The notes beneath the pieces were generated by a model. The model was given only the letters and a program-made list of their open reading frames with translations, searched no databases and was not told the origin of the DNA. A stretch of 64,000 bases of DNA from Rhodosorus marinus (taxonomy: Eukaryota; Rhodophyta; Stylonematophyceae; Stylonematales; Stylonemataceae), in contig JAMWBK010000002.1 in the NCBI GenBank assembly GCA_029953675.1, positions 1,798,001-1,862,000 of the forward strand. The letters run 5' to 3'. Every line of letters begins with the position of its first letter. Positions within the stretch are counted from its first letter, which is position 1. Made by a program: the position numbers and the translations under genes. Shown here in pieces: positions 22,830 to 35,051 of this stretch.

Positions 22830-23426
22830 AAACGTTCCTAACAATTCCACCAAACCTGGAAACCAAAACCTTTAAAGAATATACTATGTATCCTATTCAG
22901 CTGTTTCTGAAGTGCAGTTAATGATTCTGTGCGGTTTTGATTTCCAAGAGCCAACAGGCAGGGGTCAAGATGTCCCCAGTGACCATCTCCGACTGACCAA
23001 TGACTAGTACTTGACAAAAAGCTCACGTGCTGTTCTTAATTTGGGCAGACTATGCACCTCGGTCCCGCAAAAGCTGATCAACTACTAAAGCATTCCCCAT
23101 ATCAGTTATACGCTCCCTGGAGTTTTCTTTCAAGGTCACCCTGAATGGAACGATATCACCCTGAAGAAAATCGACAGGCCACGCAGAATCTGATTCACGT
23201 GATTTCTTGGATTTTGCCGGGATGTGCGGGGGGATACATTTATATCCATTTGACGGATTAGGGGGATGGTAAGTTGATGGGCAGCTGAGTAACCGTTTCG
23301 ATGAGTGAGGAGCGGGATTAATGCACTTTTGGCAACTCGATCTGCAGAGTCGTAGAGGTCTGATACTAAGTAGGAAAAAAAATAAGGGAGTCGCTTTGTT
23401 TTGTGAGTACGTTTTGCTCCGTGAAG
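22830..23426. other. Intergenic stretch
   Basis: About 600 bp between the cyclin and a small membrane protein gene. No further feature could be supported. Confidence 0.4.
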
Positions 23427-23756
23427 ATGGAAAACTGCAATCGATCGGTTGGTTTTGTGGGCCATGGGTTTAGTCGCGTATGTGGTCATCGGAATGGTCG
23501 ACCTGCGATCGAAAATCGGAGAAGGCCGATCGTTTGCGTTCAACCAGGGCCATTTGGAAGTCAAGCTGTGGATTATGTGTTTAGCGGGGGATTGTTGGTG
23601 ATCTTGATTGGTGCTGGAACCCTTCTGTGGAATGGCTTCACTGCTGATATTACGTCCACTCCGAATCGTACCGAGGGATTAAACCTGCCAAAGGTGGACA
23701 GATTCAACTCAAGCATCGATCAGAGCAAACCGGATGACGAAAAGAAGGATGAATAA
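23427..23756 (+). CDS. Small single-TM protein, possibly organelle-targeted
   Basis: A 109-residue single-exon ORF. The first 45 residues are basic, low in acidic residues and rich in Ser, Asn, Gly and Arg, as in a transit peptide. One clear transmembrane segment follows (VDYVFSGGLLVILIGAGTLL), then a short acidic, Lys/Asp-rich tail ending DDEKKDE. Glycine zipper-like spacing occurs in the membrane segment. The ATG at 23427 is used; the frame extends upstream only from GTG. No family is recognised. Plastid or mitochondrial location is inferred from composition alone. Confidence 0.5.
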   Translation: MENCNRSVGFVGHGFSRVCGHRNGRPAIENRRRPIVCVQPGPFGSQAVDYVFSGGLLVILIGAGTLLWNGFTADITSTPNRTEGLNLPKVDRFNSSIDQSKPDDEKKDE

Positions 23757-24260
23757 AATAAGCGTGCTCTTCCCAATCTTGCAAGCACGAAAATGCGCCC
23801 AGCGGTGAGTGTTCTGCTACAACTCGAGGCTCAAACCAACTGGGTTTTGTCAGTCTGTGCTGGATGATCCACCGCCGCGCTCAGGAAGACGGACAAATTC
23901 ATCAATACATGAGTTTGTCGCGGACTTGATTTTGTATACATGATGGCCTCCGAAGGTAAAACCAAAGTTCTTCAGCTTAGAATCTTCAACGTTTGGGTTC
24001 GAGCAAAAAAACCGTTAGATCTATAGGTAGCAGTTCAGGATCAACCGGATCCCACGAGGATTCCAGCGCCTAAGAGGAATCTTCCTTTCCTTCGTCAGCA
24101 GACACAATGATATCTATACACTTCCTCTTGTTCCAATCGAAATACTTGGTCCCCGCTAGCTCCAAATCTGCTCAAATTTTGCCAGTGACAAAAGCAAGGA
24201 AAACTACCGTTAGGAATGCCATGCACTCATGGATCACGACCCTGCGTTAACCTGTATTGC

Positions 24261-26509
24261 TCACGTCGTACCCAGTCGGCGTTGTTCGAGAGAAAATTTC
24301 TTCGCCCCGGCTGAACTCAGGGCAACCTTCAGTCTTTCCTTCTCACCATTCAACAGGTTCACCGCCCTCCCCAGCTTTTCTAGTCCTGCAGGGCTTGAGT
24401 ACATCGCAACGATTTCATCTTTCTCGTCAACCAGAACCGAAAAGTGTGACAATCCTTTCACCCTGGTATAGAGTACCGACTGACGACAAAAAGTCACGGA
24501 GAAGGAACACCACCAAATAACCGTTTAGAATACAACTGGTAGACTCCCTATGCCATGCAAGTTGAAGCGAAACAGAATAAGAAAAGCCTCCTCGCACCTT
24601 AAAGTTCAAAGGCTTAAAAAACAAGAGCAGTGCTCGTTCTCGTCTGAGGAACTCCTGGGCCAAGCGTAAGCCGTACTCTTGCTTTGACATGGGACCTCTC
24701 CTTTCAATCAGCTCATCGCAAATGACTTGTTCAAGTACGGGGATTTTACGTTCACACGTTCCGACCAGTGCAAATGTTCCACGAGCGAGAAAGTACTCCC
24801 GAGCTAGCGCAAAACGACAGCATAAACCGTTACTTGAAAACTTGGGTAGCGGGCGATATTCTATCCACAGCGATTACCTTCTATGTCACACGCCAGGGCC
24901 TTAGCATGAATCTCTGTACCATAGTCATAGACGACAACGGTAGATATCGAGCCTTGACCGGAGAAGTTCAACGCGCTATCCACTGCTCTCTGCGCCAGGC
25001 GATAGAACTCATCATGATATCGGGAATCCGGCAAACCATCCCAATCCAATCTCACAGGATGCTCTGTGAACTCGAACGAAACCCCGTCGCTATCCTTTAG
25101 CAGCTTTGAATCTGGTCCGAGAGCATCACCTGGGGCGATCGTCAGGGTGCAGTAGAACAACCATACGTTTTAAAAAAAAATTCGCCCCAAAAAATATTCG
25201 GTCTTAATCACCGGCTACTTACGAAAGTGCTCCCCTGCTTCTCTGTGGTTCACGACTAGCGCTTTCTTCTCCTCCCCAAAATATGCATAAACGTTGAAGT
25301 AGTTGTGATCTTCGCAGAATCGAATGTACCACTGCGTCCACATGGAGTCCTTCGCTCCTCCTTGCCACCATTTTGTTGTGACTATTCAACCAGAAGAGCG
25401 TCAGAGGAAACGATTCTCTCAGTTTCAATTGAGGACGCGGGAAACTTTAAAGCAAGAGGGACCCTTTCGTCTGCCGAAAGGTACCTAAGTTCTCAACAAC
25501 TGGCTCGTAGGAATCATCTCCTTGATGTTCTCTGTAGTATTCTTGAAACTTGATCCACGGCCGTCTAATGGGAGAAAAGCCCCAAGATCCAACGAGACGA
25601 TAAAGGTATATCTGTCAGGTGAGATGTAAACGTTGCGCATGGCTTTCAGAGAGAGGACTTTTTTGAAGCACGCGTCACTGAAATTTGGTTGCATTGGCAA
25701 ACCTGTTCATGCTCGCTATGGGAAACACCTCGACTCAAAGATTCGTTCTTTCTAGGCTGGAGAGTTGCTCGTTGGATGGTGGCCTGTTAGCAAGCGCCCC
25801 GTCTATTAGTTTTCAGTGAGCTTGCATTATGTCTGTTTTGTCGAACTTACTGCGGCGACATCTGGCCAGTTGCCGTAATAATGATGAGCTAGTTTAAACC
25901 ACGTGAAAAAGTCCTTGGAGACTTCTAAATCATCTTCCAAAATGACGGCTACCTCATCGTACCTGGCGTTCTTCGCATCCCATGCGTTTATCCACGACCT
26001 ACAGATCCGTCGTATCACTTTTCAGAAACTCTCATTGCTTAGACCGGCCTTCAAAGAATAGAGGAGTATCCGTACCCTTCAAGGCCAACATTTGTCTCCT
26101 CGACAACGAGGGTTTTCCTTCCGTAAGGCCAGAAAGCGTCCTCCGCGACAGCTAGAACTTCCGGATCAATCGAATCTGGTTCTTCCCCTCCTCCCTTAAT
26201 CGCGTCAATGTGAATATCCAGCTCAACTCTGCTCTTTCCGTACCTCGCTTCCTGCAGAGAATTCAACAGCCTCCGCAAAGATTCACTTCTCTTCTGAGTT
26301 AAAACAATAATCCTCCCGGGTTGGGCCAATCCATCGTCGCTACTCCTTCCTCCTCCAACCAAAAGCAGCAACAAGAACAGAAAGGAAAGTGTCAGCCATG
26401 CTAAACTACTTCTGGATCTCATCCAGCTCCATGCTCTCCCCCACAGCTTCGACCAGGCCCGCCCATCTCGTGATCCGGTCTTCCACGACCGTTTCCTCGA
26501 AAACATCAT
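24261..26509 (-). CDS. GNT-I-like Golgi glycosyltransferase (GT13-type core) with C-terminal extension
   Basis: Eight exons (26509-26076, 25998-25851, 25783-25703, 25611-25485, 25381-25223, 25129-24878, 24803-24598, 24479-24261) join in phase and give 541 residues. The N-terminus is basic and then a signal anchor (LAWLTLSFLFLLLLLVGG), so it is a type II membrane protein. The core starts IIVLTQKRSESLRRLLNSL, then VAVILEDDLEVS with the metal-binding EDD, then LVGSWGFSPIRRPW and KWWQGGAKDSMWTQWY. These fit the GNT-I/GNT-I-like fold, which transfers sugar from UDP-sugars in the Golgi lumen. Donor and acceptor are not known. About 180 further residues (from DSRYHDEFYRLAQRAV to the end) match nothing I know. 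The start codon overlaps the stop of a small upstream ORF. Confidence 0.85.
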
Positions 26510-26879
26510 ATCCTCTGCCACAGATTTTTGACCGCGTTCACTACAGCACAAGCTGCCTCGTTCGTTTCAAAGAAATCATCCTGCGCAGGGCATCTGAATA
26601 GGTACGTCCATTCTCCCTTAACGCCGACCCATACGGTCGCGGAACACCATCTAGCAACCCATGCCTCTGCCAAGTTGAGAGCGTTTGCCAAACAGAAGTC
26701 GATATCATTCACGTTACAGGGAGTTAACAGTTAGAGACAGAGTAGGAGTATCTCATGCAACCGCGATAGCTTCTAATGATTGCACTACCGCACTCGAAGC
26801 TGCTGTTCGTAAAACGACGGAGCCGATGCTTGGACCCAAATGTTATATATCAGTGACTGATGCTTTGATTGATGTCCAT
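26506..26879 (-). CDS. Possible 60-residue protein overlapping the glycosyltransferase start
   Basis: Exons 26879-26858 and 26666-26506 give 183 nt: ATG, 60 residues, and TGA. The stop falls in ATATGATG, so TGA overlaps the ATG pair that starts the glycosyltransferase. The second exon reads like protein (AWVARWCSATVWVGVKGEW, then FRCPAQDDFFETNEAACAVV). The donor GTCACT is weak and the intron (191 nt) is longer than the others, so the first exon is uncertain. Without it the frame lacks an ATG. It could be the end of a separate gene, a translated leader of the glycosyltransferase transcript, or chance. No family is recognised. Confidence 0.35.
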
Positions 26880-27560
26880 TTCGAGTTTTTGCTGTTTGTG
26901 CCTTTCAAAGGTTTCAGTTCTTCTTTTTTAGTATGTCAAGCGAGTTATTAGTAGTTAGATTGTAGCCCGATGCGGTGGGCTGCTCGGAGGGTTCCTTGTC
27001 CTTGCAAGCAGGAGCGAAACTAATGATCGCCATGGTCTGCCTGATGTGCGTTCAAGTCGTCGACTTTTCTAGGTTGTTTGCGTCGTCAGATGCGGGGCCC
27101 GTGAATCGGACTAAGGAACCCTGAAGTCATGTTCTGGATTTCGTGAAAGCGAGTATAACTCAGTCGGACAGCACTTTCTCCAGTTTTCGGCTGTCAGCAG
27201 TGATCAGTACGGCTGCATCGTCAACGTTGCTGGCTCTTGTCTTCAAAGCTTTGCTATCCATCTTCAGCGGAGACGCTGAAATCCGTTCAAGATTCATTTC
27301 GTGACTATCAGAGGGAAAACCCAGACAACAAGTCCCTTCGAACAATTGGAACTGGCTGTGAGCGGAGCTGTGAGCGGAGCTGTGAAGCTCTAGGCAGCCT
27401 CAACACGAAGAGCAAATCGCTTGGCTTTCATCAGCGCGTTAAGAAACATGCGTTTTGTGAGGAACCGATGAGAGCTCCTCAATTTTAAGAGTTAGGAGCT
27501 TCTGGGAAAGTTGCTTGCCACAGGGAGTTTCGGGATACCTTTTGCCAGCATCAAAATGGC
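26880..27560. other. Intergenic stretch, possible small exon
   Basis: A minus-strand frame ending at 27160 (MDSKALKTRASNVDDAAVLI) might be the last exon of a small protein, but no intron or upstream start is convincing. A short tandem repeat of GTGAGCGGAGCT units lies at about 27357-27385. Confidence 0.35.
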
Positions 27561-28296
27561 TTAGCGCCGAACCCACCAGATTATGAGGATGATCAGTATC
27601 AAAAGCCCGACAAACCCGAACACTAGGTAGGTGTCTAAGAGCTCCCTCTTCTCGATAGATCGGATGAGGTCCTTGGATACTCCAAGCTGATTTGCCATAT
27701 CCAGAACCTTCTTTTTGGCACCCTTCAACTTTTGTCGTTGGGAGTGCAACATTTCCACAATGTTGCTCCCTGTTTCGACGATTTGATCCGACATCGTGGA
27801 CGACCTGTTCAGGGACTTTGCTTCTGCTTCATACCCATCGATTTGAATGGCGGTATCGCCACCGTTCGTTTGACTGCGTCTGCCAAGCAGCTCGTCCCTT
27901 ATTCTCTTTTCAGATTGCGCCGCTCTTGCCTTGGAGAGGCATCGTTCCTGCCGTTGGTACAGATCTACTATATTCTGCTCGAGTTGTAGAAGCTTTCTAC
28001 TCCATTGGGAACCAACAGGGCAAAAAAAAACCTTCAGATATATGGAGACGCTCACCGTTAACCAATTCTGAGCTGGAAGATGGGTGAAACACATACTGCC
28101 TCCAAATCTCTCTCTTGTGGGAGGGTTCCGAGTTAAAACTCTGCCCAAGTTGCACCTGAGTTACCCGCAAAGCCTCCAGCGTTCCTCTCAACGCCTCGAA
28201 ATCCGCATTCCCAAAGCTAGGATCTTGCTCCAACCGCTCTAGGAACACTTGAGAATCTCTTACACCACGTTTCGCGTCTCGGTAGAGATCCTCCAT
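27561..28296 (-). CDS. Membrin, Golgi Qb-SNARE (GOSR2/Bos1 family)
   Basis: Membrin acts in ER-to-Golgi vesicle fusion as the Qb member of the SNARE complex. Exons 28296-28097 and 27999-27561 join in phase (donor GTATGT) and give 212 residues, the usual length. The N-terminus is MEDLYRDAKRGVRDSQVFLERLE, then a short helix region with SHKREIWR. The SNARE motif covers about residues 125-190, including MLHSQRQKLKGAKKKVLDMA and NQLGVSKDLIRSIEKR. A C-terminal transmembrane anchor (LVFGFVGLLILIILIIWW) ends two residues after an RR. The motif order and spacing match human GOSR2. It sits between two Golgi glycosyltransferase genes on the same strand. Confidence 0.92.
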
Positions 28297-28817
28297 TGCG
28301 TTCTAGGGAAATCCTGAACCTGGATCAGTGTATCACGTACCTTATTGATGAACCCAAGCTTCTCAAAAAAAGAGAACTCCAGCGGCCCTAGGCATATCGA
28401 CTTTCCCCGCGTCCCATCATGCACCGCCCCATAAGCCTTGAACCAGTAACACACTAAACTTCTCCGCAGTATACTGATTGAATATCAATCAATTAATGAA
28501 CTGGATCCAATGGGTTAAGAGGACGCGAAAATATTGACTGAGGCCCCCGGACCCTGCTCGTCAATCATTTATGGTCAACAGACTTCAATGTTATCCAGTA
28601 AAATTCATGGAATTCGTGTATTAGATTGATTAATATGATTTTGGACGAAAATATTAAAATTTTGGTAGCCATACTCCATAGTGATTGATCAGTTGAAACC
28701 GGTGAAACTGCGGATTTGGAGATCACAGCCGGTGCATAGAGAGGTAACGAGTGCAGACAAGGCTTATTCGCTCTGTCCATACGAGAGCTCGGAGCTCTAG
28801 TTTCGTCATTTCCTATT
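28297..28817. other. Intergenic stretch
   Basis: AT-rich around 28470-28680, with no supported gene. Confidence 0.4.
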
Positions 28818-31052
28818 TTATCCGGTTAACTCTGGGTCCAGATCTTCCTTCGCCTGATTGAGTATATTCCAGATCGAGAGAATATCGTCCTCCGTCATGG
28901 TCATCTCTCGAGCGTCTGATCGATAGTGGACTTTGCATTCCACTTTCTTCCGGATGCAATCCAACGAGTCCACGTATTCTGATATTTCAGGAAATTCCAG
29001 CCCCGAGGTGAGGGTGTACGACTTATATCGCAATCCAGCCGTGGAGCCGTACTTGAAAAGGTCGTGGGCAAAGCGATAGGGGAAGATTTCCACGAGCTGC
29101 GCTCGAGGGGGCAAAAATATCGCGTTCACCAAGTTCGCCCCATGTATTCCAATGGCAATTGCTGCGTTCTCCACAGCTTTCACTTGGGCCTCAAAGGAAA
29201 GACCTTCAAACGTCACCACCCTCATGTCAAACCCCCATTGCTTGGACAATTCTGATAGCATTGACACGAGGCGTCCTTCTGACTCTGAATCAAACGAGCG
29301 ACCAGATCCCCTCTTTAAATATACGAGTTTTCGTTTCAATCGAAGGGGTTCGCTTGTGTCCGAATATCCAATCATGGCGAACACACTTCGACGAAACCCC
29401 AGCGCATCTCCCGGTAACCTCTCGGGGTCCTGGAGACACACACGACGGGAAGTGAAAAGCCAAGTTATGTTTCTGCGCCATGTTAGAACCTCAGGAATTG
29501 CTCTCACCTCATCCTCCGGGTACTTGGATAATCCCGGGACCTCAATGCTCGGAAGAAAGACGCGGTTTTTTAAGTACCCGAGCAGTATCGCCCCACGGAA
29601 ACAGGTCGTACCCCCGGAGGACATAGATCTATCATTACGAAGGTACTGTACGCGTTCAGTCCCTTCATAGCGGTCCAAACTGTCCAGTACCCGATCGGGC
29701 ACAGACCACGGGTTCACTACTGCCCTCAGCGCTTCCCTGTGCCAGCTTGATCTGGACAGCAGCTGATTCATGATGTGGTCAGACGCTAGGAGCAGTGCGT
29801 TCTGGATGGGTTCCACTCCGAAACCCTTGTTTTGGTAAGAGCAAGAACGGGGATTAGATTTTTCGACAATTCGAATGGCCGGTTCGAACTGAGATTTCGT
29901 AAATCAGAAAAGTTGATGTTTCCTCACCTCCGCATGGCGCATGAGAGTCCATAAAAAGAGAATTCTCGGAGAATACTGGGCGATATTCGAGTCAGACTTT
30001 GGAAAGGCTAGCAGTGCTGTCATATTTTCTACCCAGCGGATACCTCCAGATTCCTCCTGTGATACGTCCAAGCAGAAGATGTCGTTTGGTTTTTTTCACA
30101 CGTTCACGTACGAGGAGCCCGTACTGCGGCTTTCTCAAGCAGTGGAAGGGGTGGCCGAGACGACCTACCTGTTCTTTAAGCCACGAACGAGGCTGGGGCA
30201 CTGGATCCCCTGTTAGGCCACTTTCGCCAAACGTTTTCTTCTCGATTTCCAGACAATCGTTTTCTCCCATGGCAGTTTTTTCTCCTCTAAGCTGGAATGA
30301 ATCGCAGGAAATATCGCCTTCAATATAAACTATCTGTCCACGGTTGATACAGAGGGGCGAGTATTTACAGAACCGCTCATAGCGACCGGTTTTCATGCAG
30401 TATCGAGTCGCGTTGAAAGCGTCTTGCGCGAAGAAGGTAGTCCAGTCTAGTGATGTTTGCGAAACGCACCGAGACGAAGTTCGCGTTCAAGGTCGGACAA
30501 AAGTTATCTTTTCAGTAAGCGAGAATTAAGAGGAGATCATCCCCATGCTCGCTCCATGAGAAGATCGAACGAATCACCCTCTCTCGCACGCAGCGTTGAG
30601 ACAAAAGCCTACCTTTCTGGGCCATCGAATCCTGGTCATCTCCATTGCTAGTTGAAATGATCTCATCCACACCGTCTAAACCATCTTGTATGACATCATC
30701 AATGCTTGTTCCTGTTGTTGTCCTAAATCTATTGCCAATATCCTGCCGGAACACTCTCAGGACAGCCATTGTCATAGAGCACCGTAAGCATTGGGCTTCG
30801 CAGCTTCTGGCAAGCAGATCCTCATTTTGAGGAGAAAAACATCGACGTAGGCAGTTTACTTACAAAACTTACGGAGACGTATAGCACGTGCGCAAGAAAT
30901 CCTAGCATGATAAACGCTATCGCCGTTGTCAGCATGAGATCTCTCCGGGGACGACTACTGCGCCTCAAACTTAGAGGTATTGAAATCGCTCGGGTCACGA
31001 CCTCCCGTTCAGGCGTCTCCATATTGCCCCCTCGTTCAGGGAAGCGACTCAT
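28818..31052 (-). CDS. GT61-family glycosyltransferase (DUF563), Golgi type II protein
   Basis: Five exons (31052-30873, 30820-30613, 30446-30169, 30056-29928, 29825-28818) total 1803 nt (600 residues). The N-terminus is basic and then has a signal anchor (LMLTTAIAFIMLGFLAHVLY). The large last exon carries the GT61 core, seen as KRKLVYLKRGSGRSF, GIHGANLVNAIFLPP and LVEIFPYRF. GT61 enzymes add sugars such as xylose or arabinose to glycoproteins or polysaccharides in the Golgi; which sugar is used here is unknown. Introns have donors GTAAGT, GTAGGC, GTAGGT and GTGAGG. The start could instead be the second in-frame ATG at 31022. It shares orientation and Golgi location with the neighbouring membrin and GNT-I-like genes. 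Confidence 0.88.
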
Positions 31053-32006
31053 TCGCAGATCCGGAGGGACCCGCCTCGCTAGAATCACCCAAAATCTGTG
31101 CGTATTCACATAGATTCAACATTCAGCTCCTGCACTTGCTAGTCTTCAGAGCCTCTATCTCACTTGAACAAGGGAATAGATTACTAACAAGCTCACGCAT
31201 TCCTAGGCCCTAACCTTCCAAGCGCTTCCGTTCAATTCGCTGCTAGCCGATGCGGACAGTGCACGATCCATCCACGTCTAGCTATTAATTCGCCAATGGA
31301 TTGACTGCTATTCTGAAATTTCAATGGTCTCTGCAAGGCAGGCCCTGTTTGGTTGTAGCTCACCACATTTGAGCGGCAAAACGCTTAGCTCTAACTGGTC
31401 CAAGATGGGTCTGGAAGAACCGCCCGAGCAAAACGAAGACCTAGAAAGAGCAGTATGGAACTGAATATGGACCTCGTCTTCGCAAATTCTCGATCTCGAG
31501 GTTTAATGAGAAGGCTGCACGTGACCGCGCCGATTTACTAGAAGACACTGCAGGAGCTTGCTTCATACAGTTCCGAGAGACCTTTTTCGCGAGATTCTCA
31601 AAGATTTTAGCACAGTCCAGTCCACGCTCTCACCTTCTCCACCAGCAACAAGCCCCAAACGCCTAGTTCCCGCAGTCCCACTTTCTGTCCCGTGGGACAG
31701 TACTATAGCTTATGAACCTGGACAGATCTACCCGCACCAAATCCACCACTACTGACAAAAAAACGATTAAGAAATTACTATAATTCTATGTTTTAGTATG
31801 TTTTGAGTTGGGAATGGTTTTTGGTTTTTGTTGGATGGATTGGAAGGGGGTTTTAAGGAGGGAGAGGGAGCGGGTGGCAAGTGCTTGGGTGGTTGGCAAT
31901 GGTGAAGAGGGCGTTTGCAAAAGTTCTATTTTGGATTTTAAATTGATGAACAGAGGTATTGATACAAAAAGAGACTGATGAAAGTGTTCGAAGGTGGTTG
32001 TTCGGG
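31053..32006. other. Divergent 5' region between GT61 and sulfotransferase
   Basis: About 950 bp. Both genes start outward from it, so it probably holds both promoters. G-rich sequence lies at about 31840-31890. No gene was seen. Confidence 0.4.
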
Positions 32007-33658
32007 ATGAGTAAAACGGGAGAAGTTGGCAATGGAGTGAGGGATGTGGAGGGAGGAGGTGGTGGTGGTTTTCAGATTCTGAAGGTGTTGAAGAATAATG
32101 CAGTGCTGATTTGTTGTGTGGTTCTGCTGGTTGTTTACTCAGTGAATTATGAGGCGTTGCTGCATACGGATGAGATTGCCAATCATGAGGCTATTCTAGC
32201 GGAAATTGGAAGTTCGCATGAACTGGACAGGTTAGAGACGGGTGGAGTTTCGCTGCAGGACCCAGATGCCGGTGGTGCTAGTTCAGAGGACAAAGTTACC
32301 TTAACTTATGGAACTCCGGGTACTCCAAAATATCCACTCGATGACAGAAAGAAGAACACCGAGCTTGTCCCGGATGCTTTGAAAGGAACAATCGACTTTC
32401 GAGAAGACAATGACGGCATCCCGCCACCGGCGCCGCCGCCGGCTCCTTCCAACGATGTTCAGGACGGGGAGATTCCCTCGGATGATACCCCTGAACAAGC
32501 CAAGGCACCCGTGAACTACGATCACGGCACGCCGTCCCACGAAGTTGTTCGAAAGCCTGCTCCGGCAGACTTTGACATGGGCTCCATTCTCGCCTCGCCT
32601 CTCGCTTCGAGGCTGATAGTTAGTGAGAGTTTGAAGGCGATGTATTGCCCTCTTCCAAAGGTTGCGTGCTCGAACTGGAAGTCCTTGTTCAGAAAACTTG
32701 AAGGTTTCCAAAACTATAAGAACCTTGCGCTGGCTCACGACAAGGCGAACAGCGGTTTGAAGTACTTGAAGGACTACACGGAGGAAGAGGTAAACAAAGA
32801 AAATCTCAGACCCGTGATCTCAGTTCTATGTGGCACTAGCCTTTAGCTTTCTGGCTAACATTTCGTATCGACTTTGCAGGCTTTGAAAATGGTACAGGAT
32901 CCTGAGTGGTTGAAATTTGTTGTTGTTCGTGATCCAGCAACCCGTCTGCTCTCAGCTTATCTGGATAAGTTCTACCGACGTGAGCTCGATTCACCGGAAT
33001 TTATCAAGTTTTTCGACCAGCTCCTCGGTTTCCAGTACAGAAAGAACGCAGTGGAGCTCTTCATGCCATCGTTTGAAGAATTCATTATGTACATTGGCAG
33101 GCAAAGTGACTTCTCCATGAATGAGCACTGGGCACCACAAGTATATCTCTGCCAGATGGACAAGTTTCCCTATGATTTCGTAGGAAGGTGAGAAATGAAA
33201 TTAGAAATGTAAAGACTTGCAGCAACGCGTGATCTACCTCGAGCTAACGCAGGTCCCATTTTCTGGAACGTGGTAGGTTTGAAAATTATGACTCGGATGC
33301 GTTTGCGGTTTTGGATGCTCTTGGTCATCCCGAAGAGGAATTCCCGAGCCAGTCGAAACTAGGATTCCAATCAATGGGAACGAGCGAGAAAATGGATGAA
33401 CATTTTACCAACGAGATCAGGACTCAAGTCGAGGATAAGTTTGAGCGCGACTACAGGGTATTGAATTATCCGACAATTACCCGTGACACAACCCCGCTAC
33501 CTCCAGATGAAGAAGAGAAGGAGGCCCTTCCTGCCTTTTCATCCTCGGTTGAAGACGAGCAGGGCGTATCCCCCAACGATGCTGAGGAGATCCATGATCT
33601 TGCAGATCCTGCAGAGCCCAAACTGGATGATTCAAACACTAACGGAGAAACTAACTAG
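32007..33658 (+). CDS. Carbohydrate sulfotransferase (Sulfotransfer_2, HNK-1 type)
   Basis: Transfers sulfate from PAPS to a sugar in the Golgi lumen. Three exons (32007-32789, 32880-33187, 33277-33658) give 490 residues. Residues 30-55 hold the signal anchor (AVLICCVVLLVVYSVNY), followed by a long Pro/Asp-rich stem. The PAPS 5'-phosphosulfate motif is seen as MYCPLPKVACSNWKSL and the 3'-phosphate motif as FVVVRDPATRLLSAY, followed by MNEHWAPQVYLC. The C-terminus is acidic and apparently disordered. Sulfated cell-wall polysaccharides or glycoproteins are plausible acceptors (inference). It lies head to head with the GT61 gene, so shared regulation is possible. Start at 32007; an earlier frame begins only at TTG. 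Confidence 0.9.
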
Positions 33659-35051
33659 TGTGGGGCGATGTTGGCAATGCCGAGAGAAGGCTCCACAATG
33701 GCAAGCGGCTGGCTTGCCTGGGAGATGAACACGAAAGGTTTGGTTGAGTGCGAAGCTAGCGAGAAGCTAGCTTCGCTAAGGTACCGTCCGCACGGTGTCG
33801 ATTACGCGACCGAATGCACGGGAGCTCTAGAAATTGTCGGAAAGCTGCGCACGGTCCAGAGTGGGGGTAACTGAGCAACAATAGAAACTCATTACCCGAG
33901 TTGCCGAGGAGTTGTATGACCTGCCAATGGGAGTGTTGGCTGGGCGGCTCCCGCCAAGCGAAATGCAACGCCACATACGTTAGGCAATCGACTCGTGTAT
34001 AGAATGCTTATCCATCGTTCATCTCCTGCCTATCAAATTTTACTTACAATCAACGAAACGCAGACGACACACAAAACCTTGGCGTTACCACAAGTGACCA
34101 ATACCACGTGCGCAAGAGACTCAAACCTCTCACGTCCTCTTCGCGCTAGATCGTACACCGATACACGTCATCGGAGGTATGGATAAGGCTTGGCGGGTGA
34201 GCTAAAGCCATCCCACTGCCAAAGTCCGTGTTGAGAATGAGCCTCTAGCACTGATCTGAACCGTACGTCTTAGTACGAAAACTCCGAACTCCGCAGTGTT
34301 CTTGTCGGCTCGGGAGGAGGACACTGTTTCTTGTTGCTGATGAACAGCCTCATATAAAGTAGTAGTTTTAGATAATAGCTTTCATATTCCTCTTTCTATT
34401 TAGAATGTGAGCCTGAAACATCTTGTCTCTAAATGATAAAGCCCGAAGTCCGAGTTATCTCGTTCGTTGCAGGGATCAGCAATCTAGAGGCCGATCTCTG
34501 GCAAGCCAATGGAGAACAGCTGGTTTGTCAACCGGCTGCCAGTAGTCGTTCAGCTGTTCTACTCAATCCAGATATCAGTACATTGTTTTGGGTTTCAAGC
34601 GAGGTGCCATTGACCTTGGTTTGCAATGGAAGAATATATCACCCTCCTTTTAACGGGATGATGCGTCCACCAGAGCTCTCTCCGTTGGAAAGCGGTTGAT
34701 GGGATGGAGCATTATGTCCTACTATCATGTGTCGCTCTTATAGGGATATCTTACTGTGGGGGAGTTGTATGGACATCTTATTTTGAGATTGTTGAAGTTC
34801 AAGTCTGTTTTTGCTGAGATATGATCCGTTTTAATTCATCTGACCTGCTTTCACTGTTATGGTGTGTACACTGTTCTGTGTTGTTGTCGATGTGTACCAA
34901 ATTATTGGCAATCTTCATCTTTACAGCAGTAGCCTGAGTGGAGAACGGAGGTGATTCTTGATAATTGCGAGAGGGTCTCTTTGCAAAGTCTACGTGAAAA
35001 CTACGGCTAGACCGTTTATCGATTGTTTTTGCAAGTAGCTGAGTTGAGAGG
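33659..35051. other. Intergenic stretch
   Basis: About 1.4 kb. An 88-codon frame at 34433-34699 has an ATG but no recognised domain and is not supported. A short inverted sequence near 33753-33777 (GCTAGCGAGAAGCTAGC) is noted. The last part is probably the 5' region of the protease gene. Confidence 0.4.

Noticed and set aside
34433-34699. 88-codon ORF with an ATG
   Set aside because: No recognised domain, neighbouring exons or other support.
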